From Pseudomonas izuensis (GTDB lineage Bacteria; Pseudomonadota; Gammaproteobacteria; Pseudomonadales; Pseudomonadaceae), in NCBI RefSeq assembly GCF_009861505.1, contig NZ_WTFT01000037.1, positions 62,001 to 126,000 on the forward strand: DNA of 64,000 nt, given 5' to 3'. Each line of letters starts with the position of its first letter. Positions within the stretch are counted from its first letter, which is position 1. Below are positions 18,064-27,083 of this stretch, one piece after another. The position numbers and the translations under genes are program-made. The notes beneath the pieces are model-generated. The model was not told where the DNA came from and made no database searches. It saw nothing but the letters and a program-made list of their open reading frames with translations.

Positions 18064-18363
18064 TCAGTGTTTACTGCCACCGGCACAGGTCGGCGAGGCC
18101 GGAGCCGCGTCGATCTGCGCCCATTCTTCAGGCGTATAGGTATGCAGCGCCAACGCATGGAATTCGCCCATCAGCTCGCCAAGCGTGCCGTAGACTTTCT
18201 GGTGACGCTTGACGCGATTGAGCCCTTCGAACTGCTGGCTGACCACCACGGCCTTGAAATGGGTCTGCAACCCGCGGCTGTGCATGTGGCTTTCATCCAG
18301 CACTTCCAGATGCTGGGGCTGAAGCAGGCCCAGCGTCGATTCGATGCGTTGTTGCATGGTCAT
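18064..18363 (-). CDS. bolA: BolA-family protein
   Basis: 99-aa small protein with the BolA fold: IESTLGLLQPQHLEVLDESHMH at the N-terminus and a conserved RVKRHQKVYGTLGE block. The family works with monothiol glutaredoxins in iron-sulfur cluster trafficking and affects cell shape under stress. It follows the DUF2059 gene by 12 nt and is probably cotranscribed with it. The C-terminus adds a short Cys/His tail (PTCAGGSKH). Confidence 0.9.
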   Translation of the reverse strand: MTMQQRIESTLGLLQPQHLEVLDESHMHSRGLQTHFKAVVVSQQFEGLNRVKRHQKVYGTLGELMGEFHALALHTYTPEEWAQIDAAPASPTCAGGSKH

Positions 18364-18375
18364 ACCGAACTCCGC

Positions 18376-18900
18376 TTACGGCTTTTTCTTGGCTGGAGCC
18401 GCTGCGTCTTTCGGCGTCAGCTCGGCAGTCATGTCAGCCAGCAGTTTGTTGACCACAGGCACCGCGCTTTCCAGCTTGGCCTGAGTCATCTGGGCCGATT
18501 GCTGGGTCAGCTGCGGCATTTTTTCCAGGACTTTCTTGCCCAGCGGCGACTGGTAGAACGCCACCAGGTCCTTGAGCTCGGATTCGGTGAAGTTGGTGGT
18601 GTAGAGCTTGACCATGTCCGGTTTCAGCTTGTTCCAGCCGATGGCCTGGTCCAGGGCGGCATTGGCCTTGGCCTGGTAGGTTTCCAGTACGGCTTTTTTC
18701 GAGTCCGGCGCTTTGGTTTGCTGGAAGCGCTGAGCAAACATCTGCTGGACTTGCATGTACACCGGAGTGCCCAGTTTGTCAGCATGTGCCAGGGTCAGGA
18801 AAGCCTCGGCACTGGCGTTGTGGCTGGCGGTATCGGCAAAAACCTGGCCGCTGGCACAAACCAATGCAACCGCGGTACAGATGGCACGAAGACGAGTCAT
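18376..18900 (-). CDS. Periplasmic DUF2059 protein
   Basis: 174 aa with a clear signal peptide (MTRLRAICTAVALVCASGQVFA, cleavage after A22 likely). The helical DUF2059 core includes LKDLVAFYQSPLGKKVLEKMP, the family hallmark. The C-terminus is Lys/Ala/Pro-rich. Function is unknown; the gene precedes bolA in what looks like a two-gene transcript. Confidence 0.85.
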   Translation of the reverse strand: MTRLRAICTAVALVCASGQVFADTASHNASAEAFLTLAHADKLGTPVYMQVQQMFAQRFQQTKAPDSKKAVLETYQAKANAALDQAIGWNKLKPDMVKLYTTNFTESELKDLVAFYQSPLGKKVLEKMPQLTQQSAQMTQAKLESAVPVVNKLLADMTAELTPKDAAAPAKKKP

Positions 18901-19003
18901 CGAGTTTCCTTTTCTAGCAGGCGAGGTAAAACCCCAAGGGCGACCATTCTGCGCCTAAAAAAGTGTGTCGCTCAACCCCAAGCCTTGTCGGGCCTGATTT
19001 AGA

Positions 19004-19057
19004 GGGGTTCAATGGACAGAATTGAGACTGATGGAACCCCGGCCGTCGATCACGGCC
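19004..19057 (+). promoter_or_regulatory. Tandem inverted repeats in the fumC leader
   Basis: GGGGTTC (19004-19010) pairs with GAACCCC (19034-19040), immediately followed by GGCCGT-CGATC-ACGGCC (19041-19057). Both lie within 90 bp upstream of the fumC ATG. They may be operator sites or leader hairpins; the first is too widely spaced for a terminator. Confidence 0.4.
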
Positions 19058-19092
19058 TAAACTGCGCAATCAGACTTACAGGAGTGTGACCG

Positions 19093-20487
19093 ATGAGCCG
19101 TATCGAAACCGACAGCCTTGGCCAGGTTGAAGTCCCGGATGAAGCCTACTGGGGCGCTCAGACGCAACGCTCGCTGGTCAACTTTGCCATCGGCAGCGAA
19201 CGCATGCCGCTGGCGGTGCTGCATGGCCTGGCGCTGATCAAGAAAGCCGCGGCACGGGTCAACGACCGCAATGGCGACCTGCCCGCCGATATCGCCCGCC
19301 TGATCGAACAGGCTGCCGACGAAGTGCTCGACGGCAGCCACGACAGCCAGTTTCCACTGGTGGTCTGGCAGACCGGCAGCGGCACCCAGAGCAACATGAA
19401 CGTCAATGAAGTGATCGCCGGGCGCGCCAACGAACTGGCCGGCAACCCGCGTGGCGGCAAGTCCCCGGTACACCCCAACGATCACGTCAATCGCTCCCAG
19501 AGCTCCAACGACTGCTTCCCCACGGCCATGCACATCGCCGCGGCCCAGGCCGTGCAGCAACACTTGCTGCCGGCCATCGCCGAGCTGTCCGGGGGCCTTG
19601 CCGAGCTGTCGGCTCGGCACATGAAACTGGTGAAAACCGGACGCACCCACATGATGGACGCGACGCCGATCACCTTCGGCCAGGAAGTGTCCGGATTCAT
19701 CGCGCAACTGGATTACGCCGAACGGGCAATCCGCGCTGCGCTGCCGGCGGTCTGCGAACTGGCCCAGGGCGGCACGGCGGTGGGTACCGGACTGAACTCG
19801 CCCCACGGCTTTGGTGAAGCGATCGCTGCCGAGCTGGCGGCGCTTTCCGGCCTGCCCTTCATCACCGCACCGAACAAGTTTGCCGCGCTGGCCGGCCATG
19901 AGCCGCTGACAACGCTCTCCGGTGCGCTGAAAACCCTCGCCGTGGCCCTGATGAAAATTGCCAACGACTTGCGCTTGCTCGGTTCAGGCCCACGCGCCGG
20001 TTTCGCCGAAGTGAAGTTGCCAGCCAATGAGCCGGGAAGCTCGATCATGCCTGGCAAGGTCAACCCGACCCAGTGCGAAGCGCTGTCGATGCTGGCCTGC
20101 CAGGTACTGGGCAACGACGTCACCATCGGTTTCGCCGCGAGCCAGGGGCACTTGCAACTGAACGTGTTCAAACCGGTGATCATCCACAACCTGCTGCAAT
20201 CGATTCGCCTGCTGGGCGATGGCTGCAGCAACTTCCAGCAGCATTGCATCGCCGGCCTGGAGCCGGACGCCGGGCAAATGGCTGAACATCTGGAACGCGG
20301 CTTGATGCTGGTGACGGCACTGAACCCGCATATTGGCTATGACAAATCAGCGGAAATTGCCAAGAAGGCTTACAGCGAAGGGCTGACGTTGCGTGAGGCC
20401 GCGTTGCAGCTGGGGTATCTGACCGATGAGCAATTCGATGCGTGGGTGAGGCCGGAGAATATGTTGGAGGCTGGGGCCAAGGGCTGA
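19093..20487 (+). CDS. fumC: Class II fumarate hydratase
   Basis: 464-aa iron-independent fumarase of the TCA cycle. The substrate motifs are TGSGTQSNMNVNEVI and HPNDHVNRSQSSND; the catalytic loop GSSIMPGKVNPTQ starts at residue 315. An AGGAGTG site lies before the ATG. Its place after trhO-bolA-DUF2059 corresponds to fumC2 of P. aeruginosa as I recall it; Pseudomonas usually has a second copy beside sodM. The upstream region has two inverted repeats. Confidence 0.95.
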   Translation: MSRIETDSLGQVEVPDEAYWGAQTQRSLVNFAIGSERMPLAVLHGLALIKKAAARVNDRNGDLPADIARLIEQAADEVLDGSHDSQFPLVVWQTGSGTQSNMNVNEVIAGRANELAGNPRGGKSPVHPNDHVNRSQSSNDCFPTAMHIAAAQAVQQHLLPAIAELSGGLAELSARHMKLVKTGRTHMMDATPITFGQEVSGFIAQLDYAERAIRAALPAVCELAQGGTAVGTGLNSPHGFGEAIAAELAALSGLPFITAPNKFAALAGHEPLTTLSGALKTLAVALMKIANDLRLLGSGPRAGFAEVKLPANEPGSSIMPGKVNPTQCEALSMLACQVLGNDVTIGFAASQGHLQLNVFKPVIIHNLLQSIRLLGDGCSNFQQHCIAGLEPDAGQMAEHLERGLMLVTALNPHIGYDKSAEIAKKAYSEGLTLREAALQLGYLTDEQFDAWVRPENMLEAGAKG

Positions 20488-20511
20488 AATTTTCGGTGAT
20501 TGATAGTCAGT

Positions 20512-20598
20512 CATCGCGAGCAAGCTTTGCTCCCACAGGTTTGGTGCAGTACACAAGGATCAACACCAAACCTGTGGGAGCAAAGCTTGCTCGCGATG
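20512..20598. repeat. REPIN 6 (head-inside type)
   Basis: CATCGCGAGCAAGCTTTGCT...CCCACAG and its inverse, between convergent fumC and the DMT transporter gene. Confidence 0.9.
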
Positions 20599-20612
20599 AA
20601 CGATAACGCGAA

Positions 20613-21572
20613 TTAACCTGCTGCCATCCTCACCTTCCGGGCCTTGAGCCCGGCAATCAACGAAGGCCCCAACGCCACCAGCGCCGACCCCAGCACCACC
20701 AGTATGGCGCCGCCATACCCCAGGCCATTGATCGTCTCGGCATGTACAAAATCCGGCCACCACCACGCGGCCAGGGCGACGGCGCCGAAGGTCACCAGCG
20801 GCGTGATTGCCAGTGTCGCGCTGACCCGGGACGCTTCCCAGTGGGCCAGGGCTTCGGCAAAGGCGCCGTAGGCAATCAGGGTGTTCATGCAGCACGCCAA
20901 CAGCAACCAGCCTTGCAGCGGATTCAGTTGCAACGCTTGCAGCGGATGCACCCACGGTGTCAGCAACAGCCCGCAGAACAGGTAGATCACCATCATCACC
21001 TGCAGCGAATTCCACACCGTCAGCAATTGCTTTTGCCCAAGCGCATAAAAGGTCCAGACCGTGGACGCCAACAGCACCAGCAACACACCGGCGGTGTAAT
21101 CGGTCAACGAGGTGAGCAGCTCACTCAGACGCTGATTGAAAAACAGCGCGAAACCGATCAGCAAAACCAGCAAGCCAATCCCCTGCCCCAGGCTGAAACG
21201 CTCCTTGAACACAAACACGCTGGCGATCAGCAGCATGATCGGCCCCATCTGCACCACCAGTTGCGCGGTGCCGGGGCTGAGCAGGTTCAGCCCCATCAAA
21301 TACAGCACGTAGTTGCCCACCAGGCCGAGCACCGCCATCAACACCAGCCAGCCGCCGCGCGGCCCGAGCACTTTGCGGCTCGGCAGGCGCCTGGTCGCAG
21401 CCAGGTAAATGAACAGGCAGCCACCGGATACCATCAGGCGAAACCAGGTCACGGTGACCGGGTCCATCACCAACAACACCTGTTTGAGTTTGATCGGCAG
21501 GATTCCCCACAGCAGCGCGGTCAGCAAGGCCAGGAATAAACCGTAAACCCAGCGACCGGATGAAATGTGCAT
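20613..21572 (-). CDS. DMT/EamA-family transporter
   Basis: 319 aa, ten predicted membrane helices in two EamA repeats (about residues 8-140 and 155-300). The N-terminal half has LTALLWGILPIKLK, the common EamA 'WG' motif, and VTVTWFRLMVSG. The start MHISSGRWVYGLF is chosen over a 24-nt longer form. A basic tail (LKARKVRMAAG) ends in the cytoplasm. The substrate is unknown; members move amino acids, nucleosides or small metabolites. Confidence 0.85.
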   Translation of the reverse strand: MHISSGRWVYGLFLALLTALLWGILPIKLKQVLLVMDPVTVTWFRLMVSGGCLFIYLAATRRLPSRKVLGPRGGWLVLMAVLGLVGNYVLYLMGLNLLSPGTAQLVVQMGPIMLLIASVFVFKERFSLGQGIGLLVLLIGFALFFNQRLSELLTSLTDYTAGVLLVLLASTVWTFYALGQKQLLTVWNSLQVMMVIYLFCGLLLTPWVHPLQALQLNPLQGWLLLACCMNTLIAYGAFAEALAHWEASRVSATLAITPLVTFGAVALAAWWWPDFVHAETINGLGYGGAILVVLGSALVALGPSLIAGLKARKVRMAAG

Positions 21573-21782
21573 GCGAACCCCATAGCCAAGTGTCAAGAAC
21601 CGTCATTCTAGGCGCACTGCCGTGTGGCACACAGGGACAGTTTGCACCTCGCCGCGAACGAAACTGTGCAGGTCGCACCATTAAATTGGCGATATGCCGT
21701 CGATCCGATAACCAGGCATCGCAAGTGGTTCATGCATAAGCTCATTGGATCCACTCACCGCAACCTCCCGCAGGAGATCGCC

Positions 21783-21977
21783 ATGTACGGCAAGCGCGCC
21801 CAGGACAACGCCCCCGCCACGCGTTTTCGCAGTGACCGGTTATGTCGGGTGAATGGGGAGTTGTACTTCAGCACTCGGGAAAACACGCTGGAGGGGCCGT
21901 TTGCCAGTGCCGAGGTGGCTGCGCGGGAAGTTCAGGCTTATATCGAGCGGATGCAATCTTTGAGTTTGAACAGGTAG
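21783..21977 (+). CDS. Small DUF6316 protein
   Basis: 64 aa with an AGGAG site 6 nt before the ATG. The sequence MYGKRAQDNAPATRFRSDRL then VNGELYFSTRENTLEGPF matches the DUF6316 type common in Pseudomonas, ending in a helix (EVAAREVQAYIERMQ). Function is unknown. It is divergent from the DMT transporter gene with about 210 bp between starts. Confidence 0.75.
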   Translation: MYGKRAQDNAPATRFRSDRLCRVNGELYFSTRENTLEGPFASAEVAAREVQAYIERMQSLSLNR

Positions 21978-21990
21978 ACCGAGTCGTCTG

Positions 21991-22058
21991 CATCGCGGGC
22001 AAGCCTTGCTCCCACAGGATTCGTGTAATCCCTGTGGGAGCAAGGCTTGCCCGCGATG
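21991..22058. repeat. REPIN 7 (head-inside type)
   Basis: CATCGCGGGCAAGCCTTGCT...CCCACAG and its exact inverse with an 18-bp centre, between convergent genes. Confidence 0.92.
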
Positions 22059-22090
22059 GCTATTAGACAGTCACTACGAATGCCAGAGAT

Positions 22091-23275
22091 TTAACGCACC
22101 GCCTCGAACAATCCAGTAGCCCCCATCCCACCGCCCACGCACATGGTCACGATGCCGTACCGCAGATTGCGCCGCTGCAATTCACGAACGATGTGCCCGA
22201 CCTGACGCGAACCGGTCATGCCGAACGGGTGGCCAATGGAAATCGAGCCGCCATTGACGTTGTACTTGTCGTTATCGATCTCCAGCCGATTACGTGCGTA
22301 CAGGCACTGCGAAGCGAACGCTTCGTTGAGTTCCCACAAGTCGATATCGCTGATCTGCAAGCCTTTGGCCTTGAGCAGCTTCGGCACGGAAAAAACCGGA
22401 CCGATGCCCATTTCATCCGGCTCACAACCCGCCACGGTGAACCCGCGGAAGAACGCCTTGGGCTTCAAGCCCAGCGCCAGGGCTTTTTCCAGGCTCATCA
22501 CCAGCGTCATGGAAGCACCGTCTGACAGCTGCGAAGAGTTGCCGGCGGTGACCGAACCGTCTTCGGCGAATACCGGCTTCAACCCGGCCAGGCTTTCCAG
22601 CGTGGTGTCGGGGCGGTTGCAGTCATCGCGATCAACGATTCCGTCGAGGATCTGCACCTGGCCGGTGGCCTTGTCTTCGACACGGTATTTCACCGCCATC
22701 GGCACGATTTCATCGCCGAACAGCCCCGCTGCCTGCGCCTGGGCGGTGCGCTGCTGGCTTTGCAGGGCGTACAGATCCTGTTCTTCGCGGCTGACGTTGT
22801 AGCGGCGCGCGACGACTTCGGCCGTCTGCCCCATCGGGAAGTAGATACCCGGCACCTGCTCCTTGAGCAGCGGGTTGATCAGGTTGTCGGTGTTGACGCT
22901 TTTCATGGTCAGGCTGATCGACTCGACGCCGCCAGCGACGATGATGTCGCTGCAACCCGAAGCAATCTGGTTGGCGGCGATGGCAATCGCCTGCAAGCCC
23001 GACGAACAGAAACGGTTGAGGGTCATGCCGGCGGTGCCGATACCCAGTCGCGACAGCACCGCAACGTTACGACCGATGTTGAAGCCCTGTGCCCCTTCGT
23101 TGGAGCCGGCGCCGACGATGCAGTCCTCGACGCTGGCCGGGTCGATGCCGGTGCGCGCCAGCAATGCATTGACGCAGTGCGCGGCCATGTCGTCCGGGCG
23201 GGTCTGATTGAATTTTCCGCGAAAGGATTTGGCCAGGCCGGTCCGCACGCTGTCGACGATCACCACTTCACGCAT
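22091..23275 (-). CDS. Acetyl-CoA C-acyltransferase (thiolase)
   Basis: 394 aa from MREVVIVDSVRTGL at 23275. Thiolase catalytic residues are all present: C90 in LNRFCSSGLQA, the GHPFG histidine in GGSISIGHPFGMTG, and the C-terminal CVGGGMGATGLFE. It performs thiolytic cleavage or condensation of acyl-CoAs, most likely in fatty acid or other acid degradation. No fadB-like partner is adjacent, so the particular pathway is open. Confidence 0.9.
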   Translation of the reverse strand: MREVVIVDSVRTGLAKSFRGKFNQTRPDDMAAHCVNALLARTGIDPASVEDCIVGAGSNEGAQGFNIGRNVAVLSRLGIGTAGMTLNRFCSSGLQAIAIAANQIASGCSDIIVAGGVESISLTMKSVNTDNLINPLLKEQVPGIYFPMGQTAEVVARRYNVSREEQDLYALQSQQRTAQAQAAGLFGDEIVPMAVKYRVEDKATGQVQILDGIVDRDDCNRPDTTLESLAGLKPVFAEDGSVTAGNSSQLSDGASMTLVMSLEKALALGLKPKAFFRGFTVAGCEPDEMGIGPVFSVPKLLKAKGLQISDIDLWELNEAFASQCLYARNRLEIDNDKYNVNGGSISIGHPFGMTGSRQVGHIVRELQRRNLRYGIVTMCVGGGMGATGLFEAVR

Positions 23276-23377
23276 GGCATACCTCATTGTTGTTGTCGGT
23301 TTAGAGTGAACCGAGCATAAGCCCACCCAATTACCGACCGCGACAATCATTCACCCCGCGTATGCGCAACCATCGCC

Positions 23378-24892
23378 TCACTTCTTGCCCTTGCGCTCTT
23401 GCTTGTCGGACCTTTCGAACGCTTCTTCCAGCGCACGGTTGATCGTGCGCAGGACCTTGACCCGTGCCCAGCGCTTGTCATTGGCTTCCACCAGGGTCCA
23501 TGGTGCGATCTCGGTGCTGGTGCGGTCGACCATGTCGCCGACGGCGGTGCGATAGTCATCCCATTTGTCGCGATTGCGCCAATCGTCCTCGGTGATCTTG
23601 AAGCGCTTGAAGGGTATTTCCTCGCGCTCCTGGAAGCGCTCCAGTTGCGTCTGCTTGTCGATGGCCAACCAGAACTTGACCACGATCACCCCGGCGTCGG
23701 TGACCTGTTCTTCGAAGTCGTTGATTTCACTGTAGGCGCGCAACCAGTCCGCCGGACTGCAAAAGCCTTCGACGCGCTCGACCAGCACCCGGCCATACCA
23801 GGAGCGATCGAAAACGGTAAATTTGCCCCGCGCCGGAATATGCCGCCAGAAACGCCAGAGGTAGGGCTGCGCCCGTTCCTCTTCGGTCGGCGCGGCAATC
23901 GGCACGATGTTGTACTGGCGCGGATCCAGTGCCGCCGCCACCCGGCGAATCGCCCCGCCCTTACCCGCCGCGTCGTTACCTTCGAACACCGCCATCAGCG
24001 CGTGGCGGCGCATGCGTTTGTCGCGCATCAACCCGGAAAACCGCGCCTGCTCGGTGATCAACTGTTCCTCATAATCGTCCTTGGTAAGACACGAGGCCAG
24101 GTCGAGGCTGTCGAGCAGGTTCACTTGGTCAACGCTGGGGAGCACCGGTGCGGCACTGACTTTTTCCGGATGAATTTTCGGACGTTTCAACGCGGCTAGC
24201 AGGCCTTCGAGCAAAATTTTCCCCACCACCAGACTGCGATAGTGCGCATCCATTCCCGCGATCACGTGCCAGGGCGCATAGTCCCGGCTGGTGCGACGCA
24301 GTACCCGTTCGCCGAATTTCACGAACTTGTCGTAGGTTTGTGATTGCTGCCAGTCCAGCGGACTGATGCGCCAACTGTGCAGCGGATCATCGGCCAGCGC
24401 CTTGAGGCGCGCTTTCATCTGTTTCTTGGATAGGTGAAACCAGAACTTGAAGATCAGTGCGCCTTCGTCGCACAACATTTTTTCCAGGCGTTCGGCGGCA
24501 TTGATCGCCTGATCCAGCCGAGGGTCCTTGAACTCCCCATGGACCCGCCCCTGCAACATCTGGCTGTACCAGTTGCCGAAAAAAATCCCCATGCGTCCCT
24601 TGGCCGGAAGCATCCGCCAATAGCGCCAGGCCGGTGGCCGCGCCAGCTCTTCGTCAGTTTGCTGATCGAAGGTGCGGACCTCGATCAGACGCGGGTCCAT
24701 CCATTCATTGAGCAATTTGACCGTCTCGCCCTTGCCGGCACCTTCGATGCCGTTGATCAGGATGATCACCGGGAAGCGTTTCTGCTGCTGAAGTTCGAAC
24801 TGTGCTTCGAGCAAGGCTTCGCGCAGGGCCGGGACTTCGGCTTCGTAGGTTTCTTTGTCGATGGCGTGATCGATTTCGGCGGATTCGAACAT
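23378..24892 (-). CDS. pap: Polyphosphate:AMP phosphotransferase
   Basis: 504 aa made of two PPK2 domains in tandem, the class II PPK2 arrangement that phosphorylates AMP to ADP with polyphosphate. Walker A motifs are GIEGAGKGET (48-57) and FEGNDAAGKGGAIRR in the second half. The second domain also has FDRSWYGRVLVERVEGF and the lid-type RFQEREEIPFKRFKIT. The ATG at 24892 precedes MFESAEIDHAI. Confidence 0.93.
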   Translation of the reverse strand: MFESAEIDHAIDKETYEAEVPALREALLEAQFELQQQKRFPVIILINGIEGAGKGETVKLLNEWMDPRLIEVRTFDQQTDEELARPPAWRYWRMLPAKGRMGIFFGNWYSQMLQGRVHGEFKDPRLDQAINAAERLEKMLCDEGALIFKFWFHLSKKQMKARLKALADDPLHSWRISPLDWQQSQTYDKFVKFGERVLRRTSRDYAPWHVIAGMDAHYRSLVVGKILLEGLLAALKRPKIHPEKVSAAPVLPSVDQVNLLDSLDLASCLTKDDYEEQLITEQARFSGLMRDKRMRRHALMAVFEGNDAAGKGGAIRRVAAALDPRQYNIVPIAAPTEEERAQPYLWRFWRHIPARGKFTVFDRSWYGRVLVERVEGFCSPADWLRAYSEINDFEEQVTDAGVIVVKFWLAIDKQTQLERFQEREEIPFKRFKITEDDWRNRDKWDDYRTAVGDMVDRTSTEIAPWTLVEANDKRWARVKVLRTINRALEEAFERSDKQERKGKK

Positions 24893-24934
24893 GGATGGCT
24901 CCCTTCCAGATGTGAGAAGACTAGCGGATAGACC

Positions 24935-25035
24935 CTGTAGGAGCGAGCCTGCTCGCGATGAACTCAAGAGCGGTGCGTTTATTCAGAAAGCACGCCTCAT
25001 CGTTAACGTCCATCGCGAGCAAGCTTGCTCCTACG
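24935..25035. repeat. REPIN 8 (head-outside type, mismatched arms)
   Basis: The left arm is TGTAGGAGCGAGCCTGCTCG; the right arm is the inverse of a different variant (CGAGCAAGCTTGCTCCTACG). Located between divergent pap and mnmC. Confidence 0.85.
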
Positions 25036-25095
25036 GGATCAGGCACCTGGCCCGCGATCGGCTAGAATGGCCGCCTTGCCGTTGCCGAGCCTGCC

Positions 25096-27078
25096 ATGAA
25101 ACCTGTAATGCCCCACGCCCAGCTCGACTGGGACGACCAGGGACGCCCGTATTCGCGAGTGTTCGATGATGTGTACTTCTCCGATCTATCGGGGCTGGAC
25201 GAAACCCGCTACGTGTTCATCGAACAGAACCGTTTGGCCGAGCGCTTTGCCGCCTTGCCGCAAGGCGGTCGCCTGGTCATCGGCGAGACCGGTTTCGGGA
25301 CGGGGCTGAATTTCCTGTGCGCCTGGCAAGTATTCGAACAACATGCGCCGACCGATGCGCGACTGCATTTTGTCAGCGTTGAAAAGTACCCGTTGAGCCC
25401 TGCCGACCTGCAACGTGCCCTGGCCCTATGGCCGGAACTCAAGGTGTTTGCCGACCAGCTGCTGACGCAGTACGTAGCCATCCATCAAGGCTTTCAGCGG
25501 CTGGTGCTCGATGGCGGTCGCGTCACCCTCACCCTGCTGATCGGCGATGCCCTGGAGCAGTTGCCACAACTGGATGCGCAAATCGACGCCTGGTTTCTCG
25601 ATGGTTTCGCCCCGGCAAAAAACCCGGACATGTGGACCGCCGAACTGTTTGCCGAACTGGCAAGGCTGGCGGCGCCCGAATCAACCATCAGCACCTTCAC
25701 CAGCACCGGTTGGGTACGGCGCTTGCTCAACGCCGCCGGTTTCAAGATGAAACGTACGCCGGGCATTGGCCACAAATGGGAAATCCTGCGGGGCACGTTC
25801 ATCGGCTGGCCCGCAGAAATTCCCGCGCCTGCCGTGGCCAAACCGTGGTTTGCGCGCCCGGTGCCGCTGGCCGGTGAACGTCGAGCACTGGTGATCGGTG
25901 CCGGCCTGGCCGGCTGTGCGACAGCGGCCAGCCTGGCTGCACGGGGTTGGCAAGTGAATCTGCTGGAGCGTCACGATGCACTGGCGCAAGAAGCCTCGGG
26001 CAACCCTCAGGGCGTGCTTTACCTCAAGTTATCGGCCCATGGCACGGCGTTGTCGCAACTGATTGTCAGTGGATTCGGTTACACCCGACGCTTGCTCGAG
26101 CAGTTGCAACGGGGCGTCGATTGGGACGATTGCGGCGTCTTGCAACTGGCGTTCAACGAAAAGGAAGCCGAACGTCAGGCGCAATTGGCGGCAGCCTTTC
26201 CCGAAGACTTGCTGCACACGCTCGATCAAGCGCAGGCCGAGGCTCGCGCCGGTATCGCGCTGCAATCGGGTGGCCTGTTTTACCCCGAAGGCGGTTGGGT
26301 GCATCCGCCTGCCCTGTGCCAATGGCAGGCGGCGCAATCGAACATTCAGTTGCAGACGCATAACGAAGTGCTGGAACTGCGCCGTTTGGACGGGCGGTGG
26401 CAAGCGTGGGATGGCGACAGGTTGCTGGCCGATGCGCCTGTGGTGGTATTGGCCGGTGCTGCCGAGATCAAGCGCTTCCCGTACAGCAGCGAGTTACCGC
26501 TCAAACGCATTCGCGGGCAGATCACTCGTTTGCACCAGACACTTGAAAGCCAAAGCCTGAGCACCGTGGTCTGCGCCGAAGGTTATGTTGCTCCGGCACG
26601 ATTGGGTGAACACACGCTGGGTGCCAGTTTCGATTTCAACAATGACGACCTGACACCGACAGCGGCCGAGCATGCAGGCAACCTGCAGATGCTCGAAGAA
26701 ATCTCGCTGGATCTGGTCGCCCGGCTCGGCGCAGACACCTTGCAGCCGGCAGCACTTGAAGGTCGCGCAGCGTTTCGCTGCACCAGCCCGGATTACCTGC
26801 CGATTGTCGGTCCCTTGGCCGACAGCCCGGCATTCGTCGACGCCTACAGCGTCTTGAGCAAGGATGCCCGGCAAACCCCGGACATCCCTTGCCCATGGCT
26901 GGACGGTTTGTACGTCAACAGCGGCCATGGTTCGAGAGGACTGATCACCGCGCCGTTGTCGGGCGAATTGATCGCTGCGTGGCTGGACAACGAACCGCTG
27001 CCATTGCCCAGGGCCGTGGCCGAGGCGTGCCATCCGAACCGCTTTGCCTTGCGTCGCTTGATTCGAGGCAAGGCCTGA
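25096..27078 (+). CDS. mnmC: Bifunctional tRNA mnm5s2U34 synthesis protein MnmC
   Basis: 660 aa. The N-terminal MnmC2 methyltransferase (about 1-250; GETGFGTGLNFLCAW as the SAM site, DAWFLDGFAPAKNPDMW) is fused to an FAD-dependent MnmC1 oxidoreductase (FAD motif GAGLAGCATAASL from residue 268; GHGSRGLITAPLSGELIA near the end). It removes the carboxymethyl group from cmnm5s2U and methylates the product at the tRNA wobble position. It is convergent with the NEL-domain gene, with only 5 nt between stops. Confidence 0.96.
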   Translation: MKPVMPHAQLDWDDQGRPYSRVFDDVYFSDLSGLDETRYVFIEQNRLAERFAALPQGGRLVIGETGFGTGLNFLCAWQVFEQHAPTDARLHFVSVEKYPLSPADLQRALALWPELKVFADQLLTQYVAIHQGFQRLVLDGGRVTLTLLIGDALEQLPQLDAQIDAWFLDGFAPAKNPDMWTAELFAELARLAAPESTISTFTSTGWVRRLLNAAGFKMKRTPGIGHKWEILRGTFIGWPAEIPAPAVAKPWFARPVPLAGERRALVIGAGLAGCATAASLAARGWQVNLLERHDALAQEASGNPQGVLYLKLSAHGTALSQLIVSGFGYTRRLLEQLQRGVDWDDCGVLQLAFNEKEAERQAQLAAAFPEDLLHTLDQAQAEARAGIALQSGGLFYPEGGWVHPPALCQWQAAQSNIQLQTHNEVLELRRLDGRWQAWDGDRLLADAPVVVLAGAAEIKRFPYSSELPLKRIRGQITRLHQTLESQSLSTVVCAEGYVAPARLGEHTLGASFDFNNDDLTPTAAEHAGNLQMLEEISLDLVARLGADTLQPAALEGRAAFRCTSPDYLPIVGPLADSPAFVDAYSVLSKDARQTPDIPCPWLDGLYVNSGHGSRGLITAPLSGELIAAWLDNEPLPLPRAVAEACHPNRFALRRLIRGKA

Positions 27079-27083
27079 GGCGT

